Shown here piece after piece: positions 1 to 7,490 of a stretch of DNA of 10,638 bases. A model generated the notes under the pieces. The model was not told the DNA's origin and searched no databases. It saw only the letters and a list, made by a program, of their open reading frames with translations. The stretch covers positions 1 through 10,638 of the forward strand of contig JBDHZK010000094.1 of assembly GCA_039811865.1 (NCBI GenBank). The letters are read 5' to 3'. A program made the position numbers and the translations under genes. Source of the stretch: JBDHZK01 sp039811865. GTDB taxonomy: Bacteria > Actinomycetota > Actinomycetes > Propionibacteriales > Propionibacteriaceae. Position 1 is the first letter of the stretch, and every line of letters begins with the position of its first letter.

Positions 1-767
1 GCTGCGATGTCGTCTTCCACCAGGCCGCCATTCGGATCACGCAGTGCGCCGAGGAGCCGCGGCTGGCGCTGGAGGTGCTGGTCGACGGCAGCTACAACGT
101 GATCGAGGCCGCCGCCGACCATAAGGTCGGCAAGCTCGTGGCGGCGTCGTCCGCCTCGATCTACGGGCTGGCCGAGGAGTTCCCCACTGCGGAGAACCAC
201 CACCCGTGGGCCAACGACACGTTCTACGGGGCGGCGAAGGTCTTCAACGAGGGGATGCTCTCCAGCTTCCGCGCCATGCGAGGGCTGGACTACGTCGCGC
301 TGCGCTACTTCAACGTCTACGGGCCACGGATGGACATTCACGGCCTGTACACCGAGGTCCTGATCCGGTGGATGCAGCGAATCGTGGCCGGGCAACGTCC
401 CCTGATCTTCGGCGACGGGCGGCAGACGATGGACTTCGTCTACACCACCGACATCGCCCGGGCGAACCTCCTTGCTGCCACCAGCGACGTCACCGCGGGC
501 GTCTACAACGTCGCCAGCGGCGTCGAGACGTCGCTGAAGGAGCTCGCCGAGGGTTTGCTCCGGGCCATGGACTCCGACCTGGGCGTCGAGCACGGGCCGG
601 AGCGGCAGGTCAACGGGGTGACTCGCCGCCTCGCCGATATCACGGCCGCCGAGCGCGACCTGGGCTTCCGGGCCACCATCGGGTTGGACGCTGGGCTCCG
701 GCAGTTGGTCGATTGGTGGCAGATCGAGCGCCACGCTGACGCCGAGCTGGCCGGGACGCCGTCGTGA
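1..767 (+). CDS. NAD-dependent epimerase/dehydratase (extended SDR), 5'-truncated
   Basis: This is the 3' part of a sugar-nucleotide epimerase or dehydratase of the extended short-chain dehydrogenase family. The frame is open from the window edge, with the first whole codon at base 3, leaving 254 visible residues. The N-terminal Rossmann strand with the glycine-rich NAD motif lies upstream. Visible family marks are an HQAA segment (residues 6-9), an ASSASIYG strand carrying the serine site (about 48-55), the catalytic YGAAK pair Tyr75/Lys79, RYFNVYGPR in the substrate domain, and FGDGRQTMDFVYTTDIARA near the nucleotide-sugar site. The variant TMDFVY replaces the commoner TRDFVY. The family acts in the cytoplasm on UDP-, dTDP- or GDP-sugars. 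Followed by two sugar aminotransferases, it probably supplies or epimerises a keto- or N-acetyl-sugar nucleotide. The substrate cannot be told from the sequence. A GTG at 75 is an internal codon, not the start. Confidence 0.93.
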   Translation, partial: CDVVFHQAAIRITQCAEEPRLALEVLVDGSYNVIEAAADHKVGKLVAASSASIYGLAEEFPTAENHHPWANDTFYGAAKVFNEGMLSSFRAMRGLDYVALRYFNVYGPRMDIHGLYTEVLIRWMQRIVAGQRPLIFGDGRQTMDFVYTTDIARANLLAATSDVTAGVYNVASGVETSLKELAEGLLRAMDSDLGVEHGPERQVNGVTRRLADITAAERDLGFRATIGLDAGLRQLVDWWQIERHADAELAGTPS

Positions 768-1891
768 GCCGCATCAACGTCATGCAGCCGTGGCTGGGCG
801 AGGCCGAGATCGAGGCGGTAACCGAGGTCCTGCGCTCGGGCTGGGTCGCCCAGGGGCCGCGCGTCAAGGCGTTCGAGGAGGCGTTCGCCGCGCACCAGCA
901 GGCGCAGCACGCCGTGGCGGTCTCCTCTTGCACCACCGGGCTGCACCTCGCGTTGGTCGTCGCCGGGGTTCGTCCCGGGGACGAGGTGATCATCCCGTCC
1001 TTCTCGTTCATCGCGACGACCAACGCCGTCCGCTACGTCGGTGCGACCCCGGTCTTCGCCGATGTCGAGCTCGAGACCGGGAATGTGAGCCAGGCCACCA
1101 TCAAGGCCGTCCTGACCCCCAACACCAAGGCGGTGATCGCGGTCGACCAAGGTGGCGTGCCGGTCGACCTGGACCCGATCCGGGCGTTGTGCGACCCGCT
1201 CCAGATCACGGTCGTCGAGGACGCTGCTTGCGGAGCCGGGTCCACTTACCACGGCCGTCCGGTCGCTGCCGGAGCCGAGGTCGCGGCCTGGTCGTTCCAC
1301 CCGCGCAAGATCCTCACCACCGGCGAGGGGGGCATGCTGACCACCAGCCGGGCCGACTGGGCCGGCCGGGCGCGCACACTGCGCGAGCACGCCATGACGA
1401 TCTCGGCCGCCGACCGCCACGGCAGCGTTCTGGCCCCGGCCGAGAGCTACTCCGAGGTGGGCTTCAACTACCGGATGACCGACCTGCAGGCGGCGGTCGG
1501 GATCGTGCAGTTGCAGCGCCTGGACGAGGTCGTCGCCCGACGCCGCGAGCTCGCCGCCCGCTATGGGGACGCCATCGCCAGCATCGCCGGGCTGCGGGCG
1601 GTCGCCGATCCCGACTACGGCACCTGCAACTTCCAGTCCTACTGGGTGGAGGTGCTGCCGGAATACCCGTTGGACCGGGACGGGCTGCTGGCGGCGCTGG
1701 CCGAGCACGAGATCTCGGGGCGCCGGGGCATCATGGCGGCCCATCGGCAGCCGCCCTACGCCCACCTCGTCCAGCCGGGCGAACTGCCGGTCACCGAGCG
1801 GTTGAACGACAACACGCTGATCCTCCCGCTGTTCCATCAGTTGCGGCACGACGATCAGGACCGCGTCATCGAGGTGCTCGCCCGCCCATGA
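764..1891 (+). CDS. DegT/DnrJ/EryC1/StrS family PLP sugar aminotransferase (first copy)
   Basis: This 375-residue protein has full length for the family, which transfers an amino group (usually from glutamate) to a keto-sugar nucleotide using pyridoxal phosphate. Visible marks are SGWVAQGPRVKAFEEAFA near the N-terminus, the phosphate-binding stretch SSCTTGLHLAL (about 54-64), PGDEVIIPSFSFIAT (71-85), VVEDAAC with the cofactor-ring aspartate Asp153, and SFHPRKILTTGEGG with the internal-aldimine lysine Lys182. The usual VHLYG segment reads VDQGG here, a variant I believe also occurs in this family. The GTG start at 764 overlaps the previous stop by 4 bases (GTGA); only a weak GGGA lies upstream, so translational coupling is likely. 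Placement directly before a NeuD/PglD-type acyltransferase suggests a PglE-like role, making the 4-amino sugar that the next enzyme acylates. That pairing is inferred; the family call is firm. Confidence 0.94.
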   Translation: MSRINVMQPWLGEAEIEAVTEVLRSGWVAQGPRVKAFEEAFAAHQQAQHAVAVSSCTTGLHLALVVAGVRPGDEVIIPSFSFIATTNAVRYVGATPVFADVELETGNVSQATIKAVLTPNTKAVIAVDQGGVPVDLDPIRALCDPLQITVVEDAACGAGSTYHGRPVAAGAEVAAWSFHPRKILTTGEGGMLTTSRADWAGRARTLREHAMTISAADRHGSVLAPAESYSEVGFNYRMTDLQAAVGIVQLQRLDEVVARRRELAARYGDAIASIAGLRAVADPDYGTCNFQSYWVEVLPEYPLDRDGLLAALAEHEISGRRGIMAAHRQPPYAHLVQPGELPVTERLNDNTLILPLFHQLRHDDQDRVIEVLARP

Positions 1892-2538
1892 CCCACCGCC
1901 CGCTCCTTCTCGTCGCCGCCAGCGGCCTGGCTCGGGAGACGTTGACCGCCCTGACCCGGTCGGGGCGCACCGTCCGCGGCATCCTGGACGACGATCCGGA
2001 GCTCACCCGGAAGCGCGTCGGCGGCGTCCCCGTCCTGGGTGCCCTGGACGCAGTCGGCGCACACCCGGGGACGGCCCTGGTCCTGTGCGCGGGAAAGGGG
2101 ACGTCCCGCCGCGCCATCGCCGCCCGGCTCGCCGAGTTGGGCGTTGCGGAGGACCGTTACGCGAGCGTGATCGACCCGAGCGTCTTCGTGCCGCCCGGGT
2201 GCCGAGTCGGTGCCGGCACGATCCTGCTTGCGGGCACGGTCCTGACCGCCGATGTGGCCATCGGTAGGCACGTGGTGTGCATGCCCAACGTCACGCTGAC
2301 CCACGATGATGTGCTCGACGACTTCGCCACCCTGACCGCCGGGGTAAGCCTGGCCGGCGGCGTCCGCGTCGGCGAAGCCGCCTATCTAGGGATGAATGCG
2401 ACGGTCCGTGAGCGGGTCGTCGTCGGCGCCGGGGCCACCCTGGGCATGGGTGCGGCGTTGCTCACCGACCAGCCGGCCAACTCGGTCTGGGCCGGGGTTC
2501 CGGCCCGTCCGCTCACCCCCGACAAGGAAGTGCGATGA
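1888..2538 (+). CDS. NeuD/PglD-family sugar O/N-acyltransferase (left-handed beta-helix)
   Basis: This 216-residue protein is normal length for the NeuD/PglD/VioB group, which uses acetyl-CoA (or another acyl-CoA) to acylate an amino group on a nucleotide sugar or a hydroxyl on sialic acid. The N-terminal half is a small Rossmann-like nucleotide-sugar domain: hydrophobic strand LLLVAASGLARE (6-17), then GILDDDP (31-37) and GVPVLGAL (46-53). The C-terminal half is a hexapeptide-repeat left-handed beta-helix (about 98-206), ending in the family signature WAGVPARPL. His139 in NVTLTHDD aligns by eye with the catalytic histidine of PglD. The ATG start overlaps the upstream stop as ATGA; the nearest purine stretch (GAGG, 1871-1874) is 13 bases away, so coupling probably drives translation. 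The frame is open far upstream, but that extension has shadow-frame composition and no family similarity. Lying between two aminotransferases, it most likely N-acylates the amino sugar made by one of them. Confidence 0.9.
   Translation: MTHRPLLLVAASGLARETLTALTRSGRTVRGILDDDPELTRKRVGGVPVLGALDAVGAHPGTALVLCAGKGTSRRAIAARLAELGVAEDRYASVIDPSVFVPPGCRVGAGTILLAGTVLTADVAIGRHVVCMPNVTLTHDDVLDDFATLTAGVSLAGGVRVGEAAYLGMNATVRERVVVGAGATLGMGAALLTDQPANSVWAGVPARPLTPDKEVR
2524..2530 (+). promoter_or_regulatory. Ribosome binding site for the second aminotransferase
   Basis: AAGGAAG ends four bases before ATG 2535, with AGGA six bases from it. It sits inside the last codons of the acyltransferase and supports the ATG at 2535 as the start of the next gene. 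It is one of the few clear Shine-Dalgarno sequences in the left operon. Confidence 0.6.
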
Positions 2539-3641
2539 ACATTCCACTCGTAGATCTGAAGGCTCAGCAGGCGGAGATCGCCGCTGAGACCGAACCGCTG
2601 ATCCTCGACGTCCTGCGCAGCGCCTGGTTCATCGGCGGCCCGCACGTGGCCGCCTTCGAGGCCGACTACGCCGCTTTTTGCGGCGTGCGGCACTGCGTCG
2701 GCGTCGCCAACGGCACGGACGCGGTCGAGCTGGCCCTGCGCGCGGTGGGGGTGAAGCCTGGCGGTGAGGTGATCATGCCCGCGAACACGTTCATCGCCAC
2801 CGCGGAGGCGGCCTCACGCATCGGCGCGATCCCCGTCCCGGTGGACGTGGACGAGCAGTACCTGCTGATCGATCCCGCGAAGGTGGCGCAGGCCATTACG
2901 CCGCGGACGCAGGCGATCGTCCCGGTGCATCTGTACGGGCAGGTCGCTCCGGTCGATCTGCTCACCCAGATGGCCGCCGATGCGGGCGTCCCGATCGTCG
3001 AGGACGCCGCCCAGTCTCAGGGCGCGACCCGTCACGGCCGGGCCGCGGGATCGCTGGGCGCGATCGCGGGGACGTCCTTCTACCCGGGCAAGAACCTCGG
3101 CGCGTCCGGGGACGCCGGGGCGGTGACCACGTCCGACGCGGAGTTGGCCAACAGCGTGCGCCTGATGGGCGCCCACGGTTCGGCGGTGAAGTATCGCCAC
3201 GATGTTGTCGGCGTGAACTCCCGACTGGACGCCGTGCATGCGGTCACGCTCGCGGCGAAGCTGCGCAGGCTGCCCGAGTGGAACGCCCGACGCCAGGCCG
3301 CCGCCGCTCGGTACGCCGAACTGCTCGGCGACGTGGCCGGCGTCCGCGTGCCCGCCTCGATGCCCGGCAACTCCGACGTCTGGCACCTCTACGTCGTCCG
3401 GGTCGCCGACCGCGACCGCGTGTTGGCGCAGTTGAACGCCGCCGGGGTGGGCGCGGGCCTGCACTACCCCGATCCTTGGCATCTGACGCCCGCCTACGCG
3501 TCCCTGGGCTACGCGGCCGGGACGTGCCCGGTGGCCGAGCGCGCGGCGGGCGAGATCTTGTCGTTGCCGATGTACCCGCATCTGACCGACGAGCAGCAGC
3601 GCTTCGTCGCCGACCGGCTCACCGACGCCGTCGGCAAGTGA
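2535..3641 (+). CDS. DegT/DnrJ/EryC1/StrS family PLP sugar aminotransferase (second copy, WbpE-like)
   Basis: A second aminotransferase of 368 residues, clearly diverged from the first in this cluster. It opens with the family's typical NIPLVDLKAQQ. Further marks are FIGGPHVAAFE, the phosphate-binding ANGTDAVELAL (58-68), PANTFIATAEA, the VPVHLYGQ segment (129-136), IVEDAAQSQGA with Asp157, SFYPGKNLGASGDAGA with the PLP lysine Lys186, and a late HYPDPWHLTPAY segment. By eye it resembles the branch that includes WbpE/WlbC (UDP-3-keto-GlcNAcA 3-aminotransferase) and FdtB/QdtB (dTDP-3-amino-6-deoxyhexose), so a 3-amino sugar is a reasonable inference. It acts in the cytoplasm. ATG 2535 overlaps the upstream stop by 4 bases and has a good AAGGAAG site. 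It could also act on a 4-keto sugar; sequence alone does not settle the position aminated. Confidence 0.94.
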   Translation: MNIPLVDLKAQQAEIAAETEPLILDVLRSAWFIGGPHVAAFEADYAAFCGVRHCVGVANGTDAVELALRAVGVKPGGEVIMPANTFIATAEAASRIGAIPVPVDVDEQYLLIDPAKVAQAITPRTQAIVPVHLYGQVAPVDLLTQMAADAGVPIVEDAAQSQGATRHGRAAGSLGAIAGTSFYPGKNLGASGDAGAVTTSDAELANSVRLMGAHGSAVKYRHDVVGVNSRLDAVHAVTLAAKLRRLPEWNARRQAAAARYAELLGDVAGVRVPASMPGNSDVWHLYVVRVADRDRVLAQLNAAGVGAGLHYPDPWHLTPAYASLGYAAGTCPVAERAAGEILSLPMYPHLTDEQQRFVADRLTDAVGK

Positions 3642-5095
3642 GCGAACCGGACGCTCCCGCTCCGTCCCTCGCAAATCGAGCCACCAGGGCGTTCGGCTGG
3701 AGCTTCGTCAACGCGATCGTCGGACGCCTCGGGACGCTGGCGATCGGGATCGTGCTCGCTCGCGTCCTGGGACCCCACGAGTTCGGCGTATTCGCGATCG
3801 CCATGGTCACCTTGCTGGCGGTCCTGAGTTTCAACGAGCTCGGCGTGAGCCTGGCCATCGTCCGCTGGGAGGACGAGCCGGCGAGCATCACCCCCACGGT
3901 GAACACGATCAGCGTCGGTTCGTCGGCCCTGCTGACCGCCGCCATCGTGTTCGGCGCCCCTCTCATTTCGACCGCACTGGGGGATGTCCGCGCGACCCCG
4001 GTCGTCCAGGTTCTCGGGGTCAGCATCTTGATCAATGGCCTGGTCGCGGCGCCGGCGGCACTGTTGCAGCGGGAATTCCGGCAGGGCCGGCGCATGGTCG
4101 CCGACCAGGTGAACACCTGGCTCGGCGCTCTGGTTTCACTGGGTTGCGCACTGGCGGGGATGGGGGCGATGAGCCTGGCCGTCGGACGGATCGCCGGCAG
4201 CCTCGGCTCGGCGGTGCTGTTCTGGATCTGGTCGCCACTGCCCTATCGCTTCGGCTGGGACCGTAGGGTCGCTCGCAAGCTGTTCGCGTTCGGGATGCCG
4301 CTGGCGGCGGCCAGCATCGTCGTCTTCGCGTCGGGCTACGCCGACCAGGTGGTGACCGGGTCGATGCTCGGTGCGCAGCAACTCGGCTTCTACGCGCTTG
4401 CGTTCAACCTGGCCAGCTGGCCGGTGTCGATCTTCTCCCAGCCGCTGCGGGCGGTCGCACCGGCGGCGTTCGCCCGCCTCCAGCACGACCCCGTGCGCAT
4501 GGGCCACAACTTCGTCCTCGTGCTCGGGCTGCTTTCGGCGGTCGCCCTGCCCGCTTGCTGGGCGATCGCCGGCGCGGCGACGCCTGTGGTCGGGTTCGTT
4601 TATGGGGCACCGTGGGCGCCGGCGGCCGCGGCTCTCGTCTGGTTGGCCGCCCAGGCGGCCTGCCGCATCTGGTTCGAGCTCGCCTACGACTACCTCGTGG
4701 TGCTGGGGAGGTCGGGGGCGCTGCTGATCGTCCAGTTGATCTGGTTCGCGGTTAGCGTTCCGGCCATGATCATCGGTGGCCAGCAATTCGGCATCGCCGG
4801 TATTGCGGGCGCCCAGTTCGCGGTCGCTGTCCTGGTGGCCCTGCCGTTGTACGCGCACCAACTGATTCGCGCCGGCGTGAGCGCTGCCGGAATGGGCCGC
4901 GCCGTCGTCGTCCCGGCGCTGGCCGGGGTGGCCGCGGGATTGTTGGGTTGGGGGATCTCGGTCGCGGTCGCCAATCAGTTCATGGCCAGCGCTCTGGCCG
5001 GAGTGGCGTCCCTGGCGATCATCGCGGGCCTGGCCTATCGGCGGCGGCACACGCTGGCGCTGGTTCGCGGCCGGGGGACGGAGGAACCGGCGTGA
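3638..5095 (+). CDS. Polysaccharide biosynthesis flippase (Wzx-like, MOP superfamily)
   Basis: A 485-residue integral membrane protein with about 12-14 hydrophobic segments spread along its length, as expected for Wzx-type oligosaccharide flippases. It begins with a short hydrophilic tail, then the characteristic first helix and LARVLGPHEFGVFAIAMV (39-57), a signature of polysaccharide-export flippases of the Polysacc_synt/WzxC type. Other marks are LLQREFRQGRR (142-152) between helices and the GYADQVVTGSMLGAQQLGFYALAFNL region (233-258), matching the start of the second half of such proteins. Its role is to move an undecaprenyl-linked oligosaccharide from the inner to the outer membrane leaflet. 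The frame is open upstream to 3278, but translation there is an arginine-rich shadow of the aminotransferase; GTG 3638 gives the GTGA overlap and a normal N-terminus. No Shine-Dalgarno sequence is visible, so coupling is likely. No polymerase (Wzy) is seen in the window. Confidence 0.92.
   Translation: MSEPDAPAPSLANRATRAFGWSFVNAIVGRLGTLAIGIVLARVLGPHEFGVFAIAMVTLLAVLSFNELGVSLAIVRWEDEPASITPTVNTISVGSSALLTAAIVFGAPLISTALGDVRATPVVQVLGVSILINGLVAAPAALLQREFRQGRRMVADQVNTWLGALVSLGCALAGMGAMSLAVGRIAGSLGSAVLFWIWSPLPYRFGWDRRVARKLFAFGMPLAAASIVVFASGYADQVVTGSMLGAQQLGFYALAFNLASWPVSIFSQPLRAVAPAAFARLQHDPVRMGHNFVLVLGLLSAVALPACWAIAGAATPVVGFVYGAPWAPAAAALVWLAAQAACRIWFELAYDYLVVLGRSGALLIVQLIWFAVSVPAMIIGGQQFGIAGIAGAQFAVAVLVALPLYAHQLIRAGVSAAGMGRAVVVPALAGVAAGLLGWGISVAVANQFMASALAGVASLAIIAGLAYRRRHTLALVRGRGTEEPA
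5080..5085 (+). promoter_or_regulatory. Strong ribosome binding site for the double glycosyltransferase
   Basis: GGAGGA lies six bases before GTG 5092, inside the last codons of the flippase. It is the best Shine-Dalgarno match in the left operon. It fixes the GTG as the start although the frame stays open further upstream to 4948. Confidence 0.7.
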
Positions 5096-7476
5096 AAGTC
5101 CTGGTGTATCCCCATGACCTCGGCATGGGCGGCAGCCAAACCAACGCGATCGAACTGGCCGCGGCGCTTCGCGATCACGATGTGGAGTGCATCGTGTTCG
5201 GACGGCCCGGCGCGCTCAATGCGCGGATCGACGAGTTGGGCCTCGAGTTCGTTGCATCCCCCGAGCCTGGGCGCCGTCCGTCCGTGCGGGTGGCCCGGGC
5301 GATCCGAGGGTTGATCGCCGAGCGTGCCATCGACGTCGTCCACGGCTACGAATGGCCGCCTGCACTGGAGGGCGTACTGGCGACCGGCGGCCTTTCGGGG
5401 GTCGCCCCCGTCGCCACGGTCATGTCGATGGCGGTGGCGCCCTTTATCCCGAAGTGGCTGCCACTGGTGGTGGGCACCCAACAGATCGCCGCCGCCGAGA
5501 TGGCGATCGGACGCCCGCGCGTCCACCTGATCGAGCCACCGGTGGACCTACGGGAAAACGTCCGCCCGCCGCAACCGGTACTGGACGACTTTCGCAGCCG
5601 CTGGGGCATCGGCGGCCGTCCGCTCGTCGTCATCGTGAGCCGCCTGGCCGAGCAGATGAAGGCCGAGGGGATCCTGACCGCGATCGATGTCGCCGGCAGG
5701 CTCAACCCGGACGATCCGGTGCAGTTGCTGATCGTCGGCGACGGTCCGGCCATGACCCGCGTCCGGGAGGCGGCCGAGCGAGTCAACGCCGCTCAGCCCG
5801 CCACCGTCGTCCTCACGGGCGAGCTGATGGATCCCCGGCCCGCCTACGCGCTGGCCGACGTGTCCATCGGCATGGGCGGCTCGGCGCTGCGATCACTGGC
5901 CTACGGCACCGCCTTGATCGTGCAGGGCGAACGAGGCTTCTTCGAGGCGCTCACGCCCCAGTCGCTGCCCACGTTCAAATGGCAGGGCTGGTACGGGGGC
6001 GGGGCTGGGCCCGAAACCGGCGGGGACCGGCTGCTCGGCCAGCTGCGTCCGCTGCTCCGGGACGCGGCGCTTCGAGCCGAGCGCGGGGCGTTCTCGCGAG
6101 CGACCGTCGAGGAGTTCTCCTTGAGCAACGCGGCGAAACTGCAGTTGGAGGTTTATCGATCCGCCCTCACCGACCGCCCCGGCCTGGCCGAGCAAGGGCT
6201 TGACGCGGTCAGCTCGATGGCGGGCTTCGGCGCGTACCAGGTAGGCAAACGGGTCAACCGGCTGCGCGGACGGAGCGCGTCCGACGACTTCAACGCCAAA
6301 CCGTTGGCGGCGAGGACGAAGCCGAGTTGGGTCGAACCGAAGAGCAGATCGCCGCGGTCCGCGGATCCAATCGTGTACTTCCCCGGAGTGAGCTGGAACG
6401 CTGTGCCCGGGACGGATCACCAACTGGCGACGGCTCTGTCGCGTCTGGGCCCCGTGATCTGGGTAGACCCCCCGATGTCCGTTGTTTCAAGGGTTCGGCG
6501 CGGGATCTCCCTCCCCGAATCGACCGAGGTCGCCCCAGGATTGACGCGTCTGAGCGTGCCTGTTGTTCCTGGGGTCTCCCGTCCGCTACTGCGGAGGGTC
6601 GCGCTGGCGCAGGTGGTCCACCGGGTCCGGGCCAATCTTGGGAGACAGACTCCCGCGGCCGTGATCGCCGCAACCGTCGAGCCGGTACTTGACTCGATCG
6701 GCGACCTGCCCGGGTTGAGGATCTTCCTCGCCACCGACGACTCCGTCGCCGGCGCGAGCCTGTGGGGCATGTCGGCTCGTTACCTGCACCGCGCCCGGGA
6801 GGCCAACCTCGGCAAGGCCGACGTCACGATCGCGGTGAGCAGGCCCTTGGCGGATTTGCTCACCCGCGAGGGACGTCCCGTGGAAGTCTGGCCGAACGGA
6901 GCAGACCTTCGCCGGTTCGCGCACCCCCGTGATGCCGCCCCGGCCGCCGACGTTCACTTGACACAGCCGATCGCGGGCGTGGTGGGGCAGTTCAATGAAC
7001 GGCTGGATCTCGCGCTGCTGCACGCCGTTCAGCGGCGTGGCATCAGCCTTCTGCTGGTGGGTCCGCGCTACTTCGCCAAGGCCCGCAACGACGAGTTGTT
7101 CGCCGAACTCGTCGACAGCCCTGGGGTCCAGTGGGTCGACAGAGTGCCTCCGGACGCGCTGCCTCCCTACCTTGCCGCCATGCGGGTGGGGTTGACACCG
7201 TACGCCGATACGGCGTTCAACCGCCGCAGTTTCCCACTCAAGACCCTGGAATACCTCTCCGCCGGGAAACCCGTCGTCACCTCCGCCGTGCCGCCGCTGG
7301 GCGGGCTGGACGAACGCTTCGTGCGCGCGGCTAGGTCACCCGGTGAGTTCGCGGACTTGGTGGTAGCAGCGGTGTCGGCTGATCCGGCGCCCGAACCCGA
7401 CCGGGTCAGAGCGACCTTGGCAGGGTTTGACTGGGACGACATCGCCTCGAGATTGCGGGAACGGATCTTCGGATGA
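5092..7476 (+). CDS. Fused protein with two GT-B glycosyltransferase halves
   Basis: A 794-residue protein, about twice the length of a single GT-B enzyme. Residues 1 to about 395 form a GT4-like half: MKVLVYPHDLGMGGSQTNAIELA at the N-terminus, VIVSRLAEQMKAEGIL (179-194), LLIVGDGPAM (212-221) in the nucleotide-sugar domain, and GMGGSALRSLAYG (260-272). Residues about 396-425 are a basic, proline-rich linker. Residues about 426-794 form a second GT-B half resembling TuaH-type enzymes: VIWVDPP (455-461), ATDDSVAG (547-554), VSRPLADLL (582-590), WPNGADLRRFA (600-610), LLLVGPRYF (653-661) and KTLEYLSAGKPVV (717-729) with Glu720. Such enzymes add sugars to lipid-linked glycans on the cytoplasmic face. 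The GTG start overlaps the flippase stop and has a strong site. In the first half the second glutamate of the usual E-x7-E motif is replaced by Arg267. A sequencing-made fusion is possible but no frame break is visible. Confidence 0.9.
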   Translation: MKVLVYPHDLGMGGSQTNAIELAAALRDHDVECIVFGRPGALNARIDELGLEFVASPEPGRRPSVRVARAIRGLIAERAIDVVHGYEWPPALEGVLATGGLSGVAPVATVMSMAVAPFIPKWLPLVVGTQQIAAAEMAIGRPRVHLIEPPVDLRENVRPPQPVLDDFRSRWGIGGRPLVVIVSRLAEQMKAEGILTAIDVAGRLNPDDPVQLLIVGDGPAMTRVREAAERVNAAQPATVVLTGELMDPRPAYALADVSIGMGGSALRSLAYGTALIVQGERGFFEALTPQSLPTFKWQGWYGGGAGPETGGDRLLGQLRPLLRDAALRAERGAFSRATVEEFSLSNAAKLQLEVYRSALTDRPGLAEQGLDAVSSMAGFGAYQVGKRVNRLRGRSASDDFNAKPLAARTKPSWVEPKSRSPRSADPIVYFPGVSWNAVPGTDHQLATALSRLGPVIWVDPPMSVVSRVRRGISLPESTEVAPGLTRLSVPVVPGVSRPLLRRVALAQVVHRVRANLGRQTPAAVIAATVEPVLDSIGDLPGLRIFLATDDSVAGASLWGMSARYLHRAREANLGKADVTIAVSRPLADLLTREGRPVEVWPNGADLRRFAHPRDAAPAADVHLTQPIAGVVGQFNERLDLALLHAVQRRGISLLLVGPRYFAKARNDELFAELVDSPGVQWVDRVPPDALPPYLAAMRVGLTPYADTAFNRRSFPLKTLEYLSAGKPVVTSAVPPLGGLDERFVRAARSPGEFADLVVAAVSADPAPEPDRVRATLAGFDWDDIASRLRERIFG

Positions 7477-7490
7477 CTCCGCCGCTCGGG

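Noticed and set aside
503..1849. A 448-codon open frame on the minus strand.
   Set aside because: It lies antisense to the epimerase and aminotransferase, whose families are clear. Its translation is rich in Arg, Gly and Asp with no recognisable domain, as expected for shadow frames in high-GC DNA.
790..1887. Long upstream extension of the acyltransferase frame.
   Set aside because: The extension overlaps the first aminotransferase in another frame and is Arg/Gly/Pro-rich without family similarity. The ATG at 1888 gives a normal NeuD/PglD N-terminus and the standard 4-base overlap.
3278..3637. Upstream extension of the flippase frame.
   Set aside because: It is an arginine-rich shadow of the second aminotransferase. 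Start at GTG 3638 fits the overlap pattern and the expected flippase length.
4136..5050. A 304-codon minus-strand open frame antisense to the flippase.
   Set aside because: Very rich in Arg, Gln, Asp and His with no domain, as expected opposite a hydrophobic membrane protein gene.
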